From NCBI GenBank assembly GCA_002796325.1, contig PCXA01000001.1, positions 62,001 to 126,000 on the forward strand: 64,000 bases of DNA, in the 5' to 3' direction. The notes beneath the pieces were generated by a model. That model did no database searches. It was not told the DNA's origin and saw only the letters and a program-made list of their open reading frames with translations. This document shows, piece by piece, positions 56,058-64,000 of the stretch. Origin of the DNA: Deltaproteobacteria bacterium CG11_big_fil_rev_8_21_14_0_20_47_16. GTDB taxonomy: Bacteria; UBA10199; GCA-002796325; 1-14-0-20-47-16. The translations under genes and the position numbers were made by a program. Within the stretch, counting starts at the first letter, position 1. Each line of letters starts with the position of its first letter.

Positions 56058-57740
56058 TTACATCTCTGTGTATTCTGGACCGCTGCCGCCTTCGGGAATG
56101 GTGAGGCGCGCGCCCTTGGCGGTGATGGCGCCACACTGTACACAGTTCGATGGGTTGATCATAATCTCGGTTTTACCCTCATTTTTCCACTCATAAACGC
56201 CTGCGGGACACATGCTGATCCATGCCTGACCCACGGGTTCGGATACCTTGGTCTGGATGCGGATATGATTGGGCTGATCGTCGCGGCTACGATTACCTGC
56301 CAAGTAAACACTCGAGAGTTTGTCGAATGTTAAGACATTGTCGGGCTTGGGATAGACGCGATTGCCATTGAAGACTGCCTCGGCTGAATCCGCTGGCAAA
56401 CTCATCTTCCATCCAGGGAAGGTGCCTTTGGTTAGTGTCATGAGGCTGGCCAAAAATCCGCCCACAAAAAATCCGTGGTGGAATGCCTGACGCATATTGC
56501 GGACTTCATGCAGATCTTTCACAATAATGCTATCCCGTACGCGCTTGCTATATGCAACTAATGCGTTTGGTGCTTGCAGGTTGGCGCCTGCCTTGAGTTG
56601 TTCGAAGATGGTTTCAGCAGCCAAAATGCCGGACTCCATGGCATAGTGGATTCCCTTCAACGCAGGCACATTGACCATGCCAGCGGCATCCCCCAAAATC
56701 AGCGCGCCTGGTAGGTGCAGCTGATTGGGTAGTGCGTAGAAGCCGCCTTCTGGAATGGCCTTGGCCCCCCATTGAAGTCGTTTGCCACCCTCCAATACTT
56801 TCTTGAACAAGGGGTGTAGCTTCATTTCTTGCAGCAAGTCGTGAACAGATAGTGTGTCATCAGCAAAGTCAGTGCCAACGACCAATCCCACTGCCACCTT
56901 GTTATCACCCATGGGGTACATAAAGCTGCCACCAAACTCGCGATATTTTTTGGCGAGTTTCAATGGCCAACCCATGGTGTGGATGATGCGATCGAGTGGC
57001 TTGGTGACTTCCCAAACTTCTTTGACACCGAGTGCATAAATTTGTGGCGCGCCACGCTTGATGTTGAAGTGTTCAAGTGCTGCTTGGGTTAAGTGTCCAA
57101 TGCAGCCTTCGCCCAATGCGGTGACCTTGGCGAGCATTTCACTGCCAGGTGTATAGTTGGCCAAATGCTCCCCTTCTCGTCCGCGCCCCATGTCGCCTGT
57201 GCGCACACCTACAACGGCGTGGTCGTCTACCAACAACTTGCTCCCCGCTGTTTCTGGTAGAATGGTAACACCTAGCGCTTCGGCTTGTTGGGCGAGCCAG
57301 GTTCCCACTTTGGAAAGTGAGGCAATGACATTGCCATGGTTTTTCATGGTGGGTGGTACGGGCAATGGGAATGAGGTGGATTGGGTTAAGAAGTAAACCG
57401 ATTCACCTGGGACTTCACCGTAGAATGGCAATTCGGCGTTGCTTAAATTGGGAAATAAGCTGCGAAATGGTGCTGGATTAATAACGGCGCCTGACAAAAG
57501 GTGCGCCCCCACGTATTTCCCCTTCTCTATTATAGCAATCGGAAAATCACCCAGACCGGCTTTGATCTCCGGTGTTGTTTCTAAAAGTTGAGCGAGTCGA
57601 ATGGCCCCTGCAAGGCTTGCGGGCCCCCCACCGACAAACAAAACCCCAACATTTAACTGGCTATCAGCGGGTCCTTCGGGTTTGGAAACAAATTCGCCGG
57701 GTTGAACGGGTGGTTTATAGTCAGCAGGAATGTTGGACAT
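56058..57740 (-). CDS. Electron transfer flavoprotein-ubiquinone oxidoreductase
   Basis: 560-aa membrane-associated flavoprotein passing electrons from ETF to quinone. FAD motif is FVGGGPASLAGAIRLAQ near residue 35. IIEKGKYVGAHLLSGAVI, LILGDAAGMVNVPALKGIHYAMESG and CPAGVYEW are family features. The C-terminal cluster motif is CVQCGAITAKG: only two of the usual three closely spaced Cys are present. ATG 57740 is chosen because AGGAGATTT precedes it; the track start is longer. No etfAB genes lie in the window. It is divergent from the Liv operon. Confidence 0.93.
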   Translation of the reverse strand: MSNIPADYKPPVQPGEFVSKPEGPADSQLNVGVLFVGGGPASLAGAIRLAQLLETTPEIKAGLGDFPIAIIEKGKYVGAHLLSGAVINPAPFRSLFPNLSNAELPFYGEVPGESVYFLTQSTSFPLPVPPTMKNHGNVIASLSKVGTWLAQQAEALGVTILPETAGSKLLVDDHAVVGVRTGDMGRGREGEHLANYTPGSEMLAKVTALGEGCIGHLTQAALEHFNIKRGAPQIYALGVKEVWEVTKPLDRIIHTMGWPLKLAKKYREFGGSFMYPMGDNKVAVGLVVGTDFADDTLSVHDLLQEMKLHPLFKKVLEGGKRLQWGAKAIPEGGFYALPNQLHLPGALILGDAAGMVNVPALKGIHYAMESGILAAETIFEQLKAGANLQAPNALVAYSKRVRDSIIVKDLHEVRNMRQAFHHGFFVGGFLASLMTLTKGTFPGWKMSLPADSAEAVFNGNRVYPKPDNVLTFDKLSSVYLAGNRSRDDQPNHIRIQTKVSEPVGQAWISMCPAGVYEWKNEGKTEIMINPSNCVQCGAITAKGARLTIPEGGSGPEYTEM

Positions 57741-57844
57741 GGTAAATCTCCTTTTCAAAGGCCCTATATTGTTGGTTTGGGTCTTGTCAATCGTGCAGGC
57801 ATGTGGTTTTAAGTTTTTTCACACTTTAATATACAGGAGGCATC

Positions 57845-58969
57845 ATGGGTTGTCGGCGGTTGTTGAGTGTTCTGGCGTTGGTTTTTCTGGCGGCATGTTC
57901 CAAAACCAACCAAAATGAAATTGTAATTGGGGAATTCTCGTCACTCACCGGCAATACCGCATCATTTGGAATCGCATCACATAATGGATTTGCGATGGCG
58001 ACCGAGGAACGCAACGCCAATGGCGGTGTGTTGGGTAAGCAAATCAAATTGGTTACCGAAGATGATCAAGGCAAGTCCGAAGAAGCGCGCTCCTCCGTAC
58101 TAAAATTGATTCGCTATCACAAAGCAAAGGCGCTCCTGGGAGAGTTTGCATCATCACGCAGTATTGCAGCAGCTCCCGAAGCTCAGAAGTTCCACGTTCC
58201 CATGGTTTCCCATGGTTCTACCAACCCCAAAGTCACAGAGTTTGGTGATTACATCTTCCGCACCTGCTTTATTGATCCTTTCCAAGGCAAAGCCATGGCC
58301 AAGTTTGCGTATAATACATTGGGGATTCGCCGTGCGGCCATTCTGCGTGACGTGAAAAATGATTATAGTGTTGGTTTGGCCAAATACTTTCAAGAAACGT
58401 TTCAAGCGTTGGACGGTACCATTGTTGCAGATGAATCGTATAGTGAAGGCGATGTGGAGTTTCGGTCACAGCTCACTGCAATGAAGGCGCTCAAGCCACA
58501 AGCAGTATTCATTCCTGGTTACTATACTGAAGTAGGGTTGATTGCGCGTCAGGCACGTGAGTTGGGAATTGATGTGCCGCTTCTGGGCGGCGATGGTTGG
58601 GATTCGCCCAAGACGGCTGAGATTGGTGGTAAGGCAATTGATGGGTCTTATTTCAGTAATCACTATGCGCAGGACGATCCCGATCCCAAGGTCCAAAACT
58701 TTATTAAAAAATACAAAGCCAAATATGGCAGCGTTCCAGACTCACAAGCGGTTTTGGCGTATGATGCAGCGAATCTTCTTTTTGATGCCATTCAGCGTGC
58801 AGGTTCAACCGATGGCGACAAGATTCGTGCAGCGCTTGCTGCAACCAATGGCTTTCCGGGTATTACTGGCAGCATTACGATTGATCCCAATCGCAATGCT
58901 CAAAAATCCTTGGTGATTGTGCAATACAGCAATGGCAAACCAATATTTAAGGATCGGGTGGGCTCATGA
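57845..58969 (+). CDS. ABC-transporter branched-chain amino-acid-binding lipoprotein (first copy)
   Basis: 374-aa substrate-binding lipoprotein of the LivJ/BraC family. Signal peptide MGCRRLLSVLALVFLAACSK with lipobox LAAC. The periplasmic type I fold has GEFSSLTGNTASFG and GYYTEVGLIARQARELGIDVPLLGG. AGGAGG is the ribosome-binding site. It is the first gene of the operon and overlaps the second copy by ATGA. Confidence 0.94.
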   Translation: MGCRRLLSVLALVFLAACSKTNQNEIVIGEFSSLTGNTASFGIASHNGFAMATEERNANGGVLGKQIKLVTEDDQGKSEEARSSVLKLIRYHKAKALLGEFASSRSIAAAPEAQKFHVPMVSHGSTNPKVTEFGDYIFRTCFIDPFQGKAMAKFAYNTLGIRRAAILRDVKNDYSVGLAKYFQETFQALDGTIVADESYSEGDVEFRSQLTAMKALKPQAVFIPGYYTEVGLIARQARELGIDVPLLGGDGWDSPKTAEIGGKAIDGSYFSNHYAQDDPDPKVQNFIKKYKAKYGSVPDSQAVLAYDAANLLFDAIQRAGSTDGDKIRAALAATNGFPGITGSITIDPNRNAQKSLVIVQYSNGKPIFKDRVGS

Positions 58970-60087
58970 TGAAACGATTCGTCATTCCAGTGGTGCTTCT
59001 TGGACTTGTGGCGTGCCACAAGTCATCCACGAACGAAATTCGCATTGGTGAATATAATTCACTCACCGGTGGGACGGCCACATTTGGTCAAGACTCTCAC
59101 GATGGCATCGCTTTGGCGATTGAAGAGGCCAATGCGGCAGGCGGTGTGTTGGGGAAAAAGATCGTGCTCATTACCGAAGATGACCAGAGTCGTCCCGAAG
59201 AAGCGAAGGCAGCAGTACTTAAATTAATCCAGCGTGAAAAAGTTGTCGCACTCTTGGGTGAAGCGGCCTCCGGTCGATCTTTGGCTGCGGCCCCCGAGGC
59301 CCAACGCTACAAGGTGCCCATGATTGCACCGTCCGCAACCAACCCAAAGGTCACTCAAATCGGCGATTTTATTTTCCGCGCCTGCTACATCGATCCGTTC
59401 CAGGGTGAGCAGGTGGCGCGGTTTGCAGTCGAGTCACTCAAACTTAAGAAGTTTGCCATTCTGAAAGACGTCAAAAATGACTACAGCGTGGGTCTAGCCA
59501 AAGTGTTTGAAGATGCAGTTAAAAAAATGGGCGGTGAAATTGTTGATGTCGCATCTTACAGTGAAGGTGATGTGGAATTTCGCTCACAACTTACCGCCAT
59601 TAAGGCCACACACCCGGAAGCAATTTTTATCCCTGGGTATTACACCGAAGTTGGGTTGATTGCGCGTCAGGCACGTGAATTGGGAATCGACGTTCCCTTG
59701 TTGGGCACGGATGGTTGGGATTCGCCAAAAACGGTCGAGATTGGTGGCAAGGCGGTTAACAACAGCTACTTCAGTGCGTCATTTATGGCGGACGATCCTG
59801 ATCCCTCGGTGCAAACATTCATCAAAAAATTTAAAGCCAAGTACGGTCACGTCCCCTCGGGCATTGCTGTTTCGGGGTATGATGCGGCACAACTCTTGTT
59901 AAATGCCATGACGCGTGCAGGATCGACCGATTCCCAAAAAATTCGGGATGCCTTGGCGACCACCAAAAATTTCGAAACAGTGACGGGTAGTATCAGTGTT
60001 GGACCAGATCGTAATCTTCGCAAACGTTTGGTTATTGTCAAAATTGATGAAGAACAACCCAAATTTTATACAGCAGTAAATCCATAA
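58966..60087 (+). CDS. ABC-transporter branched-chain amino-acid-binding lipoprotein (second copy)
   Basis: 373-aa paralogue of the preceding gene with lipobox LVAC. The two align along their whole length; shared strings include LLGE-A-S-RS and YYTEVGLIARQARELGIDVPLLG, so this is a tandem duplication with divergence. Differences near the ligand-binding loops could give different amino-acid specificities. The following secreted Tudor-like gene starts 15 bp later. Confidence 0.94.
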   Translation: MMKRFVIPVVLLGLVACHKSSTNEIRIGEYNSLTGGTATFGQDSHDGIALAIEEANAAGGVLGKKIVLITEDDQSRPEEAKAAVLKLIQREKVVALLGEAASGRSLAAAPEAQRYKVPMIAPSATNPKVTQIGDFIFRACYIDPFQGEQVARFAVESLKLKKFAILKDVKNDYSVGLAKVFEDAVKKMGGEIVDVASYSEGDVEFRSQLTAIKATHPEAIFIPGYYTEVGLIARQARELGIDVPLLGTDGWDSPKTVEIGGKAVNNSYFSASFMADDPDPSVQTFIKKFKAKYGHVPSGIAVSGYDAAQLLLNAMTRAGSTDSQKIRDALATTKNFETVTGSISVGPDRNLRKRLVIVKIDEEQPKFYTAVNP

Positions 60088-60102
60088 TCAGAGGAGGCTG
60101 TC

Positions 60103-60342
60103 ATGAAAAAGCAGACATCGATAGTTGTTGTGCTACTGGCAATGAGTGTGGGGATCGCGGCGTTTGCGGGTGAGCCTGCATATAAGCCCAATGAGAAGGT
60201 GAAGGTGCAGTGGAAAGGCGCATGGTATGACGCAACAATCAAGGGCTTCAATAATCAAAAAAAATGTTTTCAGATTCATTATGATAATTACAGCAGTTCT
60301 TGGGATGAATGCGTGCGCAAGAAGCGCATCAAGAGTCGCTAA
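60103..60342 (+). CDS. Small secreted Tudor/SH3-like protein
   Basis: 79-aa protein with signal peptide MKKQTSIVVVLLAMSVGIAAFA and a single compact beta-domain KVKVQWKGAWYDATIKGF to SSSWDECVRKKRI. The W-WY-A-I-Y-WDE pattern is typical of Tudor-knot/chromo-like barrels. A GAGGAGG ribosome-binding site precedes it. It sits in the Liv operon between the second binding protein and livH. Not a normal Liv component; function unknown. Confidence 0.75.
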   Translation: MKKQTSIVVVLLAMSVGIAAFAGEPAYKPNEKVKVQWKGAWYDATIKGFNNQKKCFQIHYDNYSSSWDECVRKKRIKSR

Positions 60343-60345
60343 TTC

Positions 60346-61248
60346 ATGGAGATTTTCTTACAACAACTTGTGAACGGCATTTCGTGGGGCAGCGTTTATG
60401 CGCTGATCGCCATTGGTTATACAATGGTCTATGGCGTGTTGAAACTTATCAACTTTGCCCACGGTGATGTTTATATGATTGGTGCCATGACGGGCTATTA
60501 TGTGGCGCTGACGTTGGGTGTCACAGAGTCTCACCCTCTTTGGCACTTGGGGGTAGTGATTTTGGGCGCCATGGTAGTGTGTGCACTCTTGGGTGTGGCC
60601 ATCGAAAAGATTGCATATAAGCCATTACGCAAGGCGCCGCGCATTACCGCGCTGATTACAGCTATTGGTGTGTCCTTTTTTCTGGAATATGCCGGACAAT
60701 TGATCTTTGGTGCGGATCCCAAGTTTTTCCCCCAGCTGATTGAATCCCGTCCACTATTTCATATTGGTGATGTTGCCATTACAACTATTCCAGCGATTAT
60801 TGTTGTCGTGAGTTTAATTTTAATGGGCATTTTGCGGCATATCGTGATGCACACCAATGTAGGGCGTGCCATGCGGGCTGTGGCGTTTTCGCCCGATGCG
60901 GCACAGATGGTTGGTGTTCCCGTTGACCGTATTATTTCCATCACATTTATCATTGGTTCGGCGCTTGCGGGAGCCGCAGGTGTGTTGGTGGGACTGAATA
61001 CACCCAAGATTGATCCTCTCATGGGAATTATGGCTGGTCTCAAGGCCTTTGTAGCAGCAGTTATTGGTGGTATTGGTAATGTGCCTGGCGCGTTAATCGG
61101 CGGGTTTTTCATTGGGATTTCTGAATCAATGGTGTCAGGATATTTGTCATCCACGTATCGCGATGCGTTCAGTTTTTTATTGCTGATTATTATTTTATTG
61201 GTTCGTCCTGAAGGTCTCTTGGGTAAACGGAGTGTTGAAAAAGTATGA
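60346..61248 (+). CDS. livH: Branched-chain amino-acid ABC transporter permease LivH
   Basis: 300-aa inner-membrane permease. Begins QLVNGISWGSVYALIAIGYTMVYGVLKLINFAHGDVYMIGA, the LivH signature region (spread over helices 1-2), followed by AAVIGGIGNVPGALIGG. Eight or so hydrophobic segments. It overlaps livM by ATGA. Confidence 0.96.
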   Translation: MEIFLQQLVNGISWGSVYALIAIGYTMVYGVLKLINFAHGDVYMIGAMTGYYVALTLGVTESHPLWHLGVVILGAMVVCALLGVAIEKIAYKPLRKAPRITALITAIGVSFFLEYAGQLIFGADPKFFPQLIESRPLFHIGDVAITTIPAIIVVVSLILMGILRHIVMHTNVGRAMRAVAFSPDAAQMVGVPVDRIISITFIIGSALAGAAGVLVGLNTPKIDPLMGIMAGLKAFVAAVIGGIGNVPGALIGGFFIGISESMVSGYLSSTYRDAFSFLLLIIILLVRPEGLLGKRSVEKV

Positions 61249-62111
61249 TTGATCCCTATTTTCAACTGATTCTTCTACGCTGCGGCGTGGCGGCCATTAT
61301 GGCGGTCTCGCTGAATCTGATTAATGGTTTTACGGGTCAGTTCTCATTGGGTCATGCGGGCTTCATGGCCATTGGGGCGTATGTCTCTGCGGCGGTCAGT
61401 GTTTTTTTGGCACCGCATGCTGGGGAATTTGTCACCCAAGTTTGGTTTTTAATCGCACTTTTGTCAGGTGGGATTGCAGCAGGTCTGATGGGCTTACTCG
61501 TGGGACTGCCTACCTTGCGACTTCGTGGCGACTATCTGGCCATTGCAACACTCGGGTTTGCTGTGATTATCCGCGTGGTGATTTTAAATCTGGACGTGGT
61601 GGGCGGTGCGCGCGGGATGACTGATATTCCAGAGCTTTCCAATGGCTATTGGATCTTCGGAACACTCGCCATTACCGTTTGGATCATTAATAATTTGGTA
61701 TATTCCATCAAGGGGTATGCCCTGACCGCAATCAGTGAAGATGAAATTGCAACTGCATCAATCGGTATTTCTACAACCAAATATAAAGTGATGGCATTCG
61801 TGGTGGGTGCGTTCTTTGCCGGCATTGGTGGTGGGTTGTATGCGCATTTGGAATCATATCTTAATACCAACTCATTCACATTTTTGCGCTCATTTGAATT
61901 TGTGGCCATGGTAGTTTTGGGTGGTATGGGGAGTATCACGGGATCCATTGTTGCGGCATTTATTCTGACCATCCTTCCCGAAGCCTTGCGTGGATTTGAT
62001 CAGTATCGCATGATTATTTATTCACTCATGTTGATTGTTCTGATGTTAACACGTCCCACCGGCATCTTTGGCCGTCGCGAATTGTGGCGCTGGAATCGGG
62101 GAAAAACATAA
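61245..62111 (+). CDS. livM: Branched-chain amino-acid ABC transporter permease LivM
   Basis: 288-aa permease pairing with LivH. LNLINGFTGQFSLGHAGFMAIGAY and the C-terminal VLGGMGSITGSIVAAFIL are family landmarks. Shorter than the E. coli LivM (about 425), as is common. The stop overlaps the livG ATG by one base (TAATG). Confidence 0.95.
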   Translation: MIDPYFQLILLRCGVAAIMAVSLNLINGFTGQFSLGHAGFMAIGAYVSAAVSVFLAPHAGEFVTQVWFLIALLSGGIAAGLMGLLVGLPTLRLRGDYLAIATLGFAVIIRVVILNLDVVGGARGMTDIPELSNGYWIFGTLAITVWIINNLVYSIKGYALTAISEDEIATASIGISTTKYKVMAFVVGAFFAGIGGGLYAHLESYLNTNSFTFLRSFEFVAMVVLGGMGSITGSIVAAFILTILPEALRGFDQYRMIIYSLMLIVLMLTRPTGIFGRRELWRWNRGKT

Positions 62112-62881
62112 TGGCGTTACTCTCGATTCGCGATTGTACAATCCAGTTTGGTGGCCTCACGGCACTTAATCAATTTACGTGTCGTATGCGATCGGGCGAA
62201 CTGTTGGGTGTCATTGGTCCCAACGGGGCTGGTAAGACAACGTTGTTCAACGTGTTAACGGGTATTTATGCGCCGACCTCTGGTGCCGTTGAGTTTGAAA
62301 ATACATCACTCGCTCAGTTGAAGCCGCATCAAATCAACCGTTTGGGAATTGCACGTACCTTTCAAAACATTCGTCTCTTTGGAGATTTAACAGTCGAAGA
62401 CAATGTATTGCTGGCCATGCATCGCAGTATTCAGACAAATCTTTTTGCAATTAGCCTGGGATCGCGCCGATATGCACGCGAGGCCAATCTGGCGCATCGG
62501 CGTGCGCGCCAATTGTTATCCGAATTTCGCCTGGATGCCTTTGCAAACCGTCCTTCCAAATCCTTGCCCTATGGGGATCAGCGCAAGGTGGAGATTATTC
62601 GCGCCATGGCTACACAACCGCGACTATTGCTGTTAGATGAACCTGCGGCAGGCATGAACGCTACCGAAAAACGTGAGTTGATGACCTTTATTCGGCACAT
62701 TAACAAAGACTATGGCCTGGCAATTGTTTTGATTGAGCATGACATGCATGTGGTGATGAATTTGTGCCCGCGCATTATTGTGTTGGATCACGGACAGCAA
62801 ATTGCAGAAGGTCCTCCAGAGGCGGTTCGACGTAACCCCAAGGTGATTGAAGCGTATTTAGGAGTGCAGCCAACACCATGA
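62111..62881 (+). CDS. livG: Branched-chain amino-acid ABC transporter ATP-binding protein LivG
   Basis: 256-aa ATPase. Walker [18 protein letters not shown]-loop, a degenerate signature region KSLPYGDQRKVEI, Walker B LLLLDEPAAGMN and a His switch region. The track start lies in livM; I use ATG 62111. Its stop overlaps livF by ATGA. Confidence 0.95.
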   Translation: MALLSIRDCTIQFGGLTALNQFTCRMRSGELLGVIGPNGAGKTTLFNVLTGIYAPTSGAVEFENTSLAQLKPHQINRLGIARTFQNIRLFGDLTVEDNVLLAMHRSIQTNLFAISLGSRRYAREANLAHRRARQLLSEFRLDAFANRPSKSLPYGDQRKVEIIRAMATQPRLLLLDEPAAGMNATEKRELMTFIRHINKDYGLAIVLIEHDMHVVMNLCPRIIVLDHGQQIAEGPPEAVRRNPKVIEAYLGVQPTP

Positions 62882-63600
62882 CACTATTATCAATACGAAA
62901 TTTGCATGTGCATTATGGTGCGATTCACGCGATTAAGGGCATCTCTCTAGATGTGAATGAAGGTGAAATTGTGACATTGATTGGTTCCAACGGTGCAGGC
63001 AAAACAACATTGCTACGCACTATTTCAGGCCTACTTCGCCCTTCCCAAGGAACAATTGAATATAACGATGATGGTTTAAAGCCTCTGCATCGGATGAAGT
63101 CTCATGAAATTGTGCGGTGTGGTGTGGTGCAGTCACCTGAAGGGCGCATGATTTTTAATACGCTCACGGTGGAAGAAAATTTACTGCTGGGTGCCTACTC
63201 TCAAAAAGACGCTGCCAAGATTCAAGAATCGAGAGAGATGGTTTTCACACTCTTTCCCCGCTTAAAGGAGCGTCGACGTCAAGTGGGTGGAACATTATCA
63301 GGCGGCGAACAGCAAATGTTGGCGATTGGCCGTGCGCTCATGGCGCGACCGAAACTTTTATTATTGGATGAGCCATCGTTGGGGATTGCGCCGGCCTTGG
63401 TGCAACAAATTTTTACAACACTTCGGCAGATTAATAAGCGTGGCGTGACCATTTTGTTGGTGGAGCAAGATGCTTACCTTGCGCTTGAGACTGCAAACCG
63501 CGGCTATGTGTTGGAAACAGGAAAAATTGTGAATGAGGGCGCCGCTAAAGAGCTTATCGCCAACCCTGCAGTACAGCAGGCGTATCTTGGGATGGCATAG
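62878..63600 (+). CDS. livF: Branched-chain amino-acid ABC transporter ATP-binding protein LivF
   Basis: 240-aa second ATPase. Walker [17 protein letters not shown] signature LSGGEQQML, Walker [14 protein letters not shown]. Length typical (about 235). Completes the LivJ-J-Tudor-H-M-G-F operon. Confidence 0.96.
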   Translation: MTLLSIRNLHVHYGAIHAIKGISLDVNEGEIVTLIGSNGAGKTTLLRTISGLLRPSQGTIEYNDDGLKPLHRMKSHEIVRCGVVQSPEGRMIFNTLTVEENLLLGAYSQKDAAKIQESREMVFTLFPRLKERRRQVGGTLSGGEQQMLAIGRALMARPKLLLLDEPSLGIAPALVQQIFTTLRQINKRGVTILLVEQDAYLALETANRGYVLETGKIVNEGAAKELIANPAVQQAYLGMA

Positions 63601-63646
63601 TTGTGAGACAAGTCATGCGCACCATTGTTGTGATAGGAGATTTCCA

Positions 63647-64000
63647 ATGAACAAGGTTTGTACATCGGCCGCTGAGGCCATTCGCGACATTCCCGACGGT
63701 GCCACGATTATGGTGGGTGGCTTCGGGCTTTGCGGTATTCCAGAAAATTTGATTTTGGCTCTTCGGGATAAGGGTGTGAAAAATTTAACAGTCATCAGTA
63801 ATAACGCGGGTGTGGATGATTTTGGTCTGGGACTTCTACTGCAAACACGGCAGATTAAAAAGATGGTTGCGAGTTATGTGGGCGAGAACAAAACGTTTGA
63901 GAAACAGTTTTTAGATGGATCGTTGCAGGTGGATTTAACGCCACAGGGAACGCTAGCCGAGCGCATTCGCGCGGGTGGTGCGGGTATTGGCGGATTCTTT
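63647..64000 (+). CDS. 3-oxoacid CoA-transferase subunit A, 3'-truncated by the window edge
   Basis: First 118 codons of a 3-oxoacid (acetoacetate/succinyl) CoA-transferase alpha subunit (ScoA/AtoD type). Start ATG 63647 follows AGGAGA by 6 nt. Seen are [53 protein letters not shown]. Absent from the ORF track because no stop lies within the window. The gene for the beta subunit with the catalytic Glu should follow. It ties Liv-supplied amino acids or ketone bodies to acetyl-CoA metabolism. Confidence 0.93.
   Translation, partial: MNKVCTSAAEAIRDIPDGATIMVGGFGLCGIPENLILALRDKGVKNLTVISNNAGVDDFGLGLLLQTRQIKKMVASYVGENKTFEKQFLDGSLQVDLTPQGTLAERIRAGGAGIGGFF

Noticed and set aside
47421-57535. Near-repeated string CCCTTCTCTATTATA in nuoF and in the ETF-QO gene
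   Set aside because: Both encode the peptide IIEKG on the minus strand; coincidence of codon choice inside genes.
63613-63795. 60-aa minus-strand ORF near the end
   Set aside because: Shadow of the 3-oxoacid CoA-transferase gene on the plus strand.

Overview
The window is a gene-dense stretch of chromosome, not a plasmid, phage or island, from a Gram-negative bacterium. The evidence is a YidC with a periplasmic domain, an outer-membrane porin, lipoboxes, separate nuoC and nuoD genes, and an ETF:quinone oxidoreductase. Mixed traits (tpiA-secG-tRNA-Leu order, a ferredoxin-type KorAB, dnaA-dnaN-recF-gyrB back to back with rpmH-rnpA-yidD-yidC-mnmE-mnmG) point to a deltaproteobacterial or Bdellovibrionota-like lineage, but I cannot fix the taxon from this window alone. 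No insertion sequence, prophage, integrase or CRISPR array was seen.

Layout: 1-5.2 kb holds glycolysis (end of pgk, tpiA), secG, a tRNA-Leu(GAG) and korAB. 5.2-8.9 kb holds an Rsm22-like methyltransferase, ychF, a pseudouridine synthase and a small unknown. 8.9-22.5 kb is the replication-origin neighbourhood: gyrB-recF-dnaN-dnaA run leftward and rpmH-rnpA-yidD-yidC-mnmE-mnmG run rightward. The dnaN/dnaA gap has an AT-rich stretch, TAG-type trinucleotides (DnaA-trio-like), a short spacer and DnaA-box-like sites, in the order known from B. subtilis. The dnaA/rpmH gap has a second box cluster. 22.5-31.2 kb is a mixed area: an MscS channel with a cyclic-nucleotide domain, a porin with a structured leader, an orphan sigma-54-type promoter, ispG, GDPD, RidA, a methyltransferase and pepA. 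31.3-34.8 kb is a tmk-holB-metG operon.

34.8-55.9 kb is the most unusual part. A complex I operon (nuoA, B, C, D, E, F, G, H, J, K, L, M, N on the minus strand) has no nuoI and a short nuoG, and carries a TPR-like periplasmic protein gene inserted between nuoB and nuoC. Two large unknown proteins flank the operon. They share the same N-terminal module (PAANDN at residues 22-27 in both, then a hydrophobic segment, an IGIDRFGKTIQQ motif and a predicted coiled coil). Their C-termini are unrelated: one has a tandem duplicated His-rich HDVWH domain, the other a GHKL ATPase followed by a ParB-like DGHHRI region. The second is translationally coupled to a 299-aa unknown and lies 23 bp upstream of nuoA. 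I regard this family as the best candidate for an undescribed system.

56-64 kb holds ETF:quinone oxidoreductase (last cluster cysteine replaced), then a branched-chain amino-acid ABC transporter operon with two tandem binding proteins and a small secreted Tudor-like protein, ending in the start of a 3-oxoacid CoA-transferase. Together with korAB, complex I and ETF-QO this suggests respiratory use of amino acids and organic acids.
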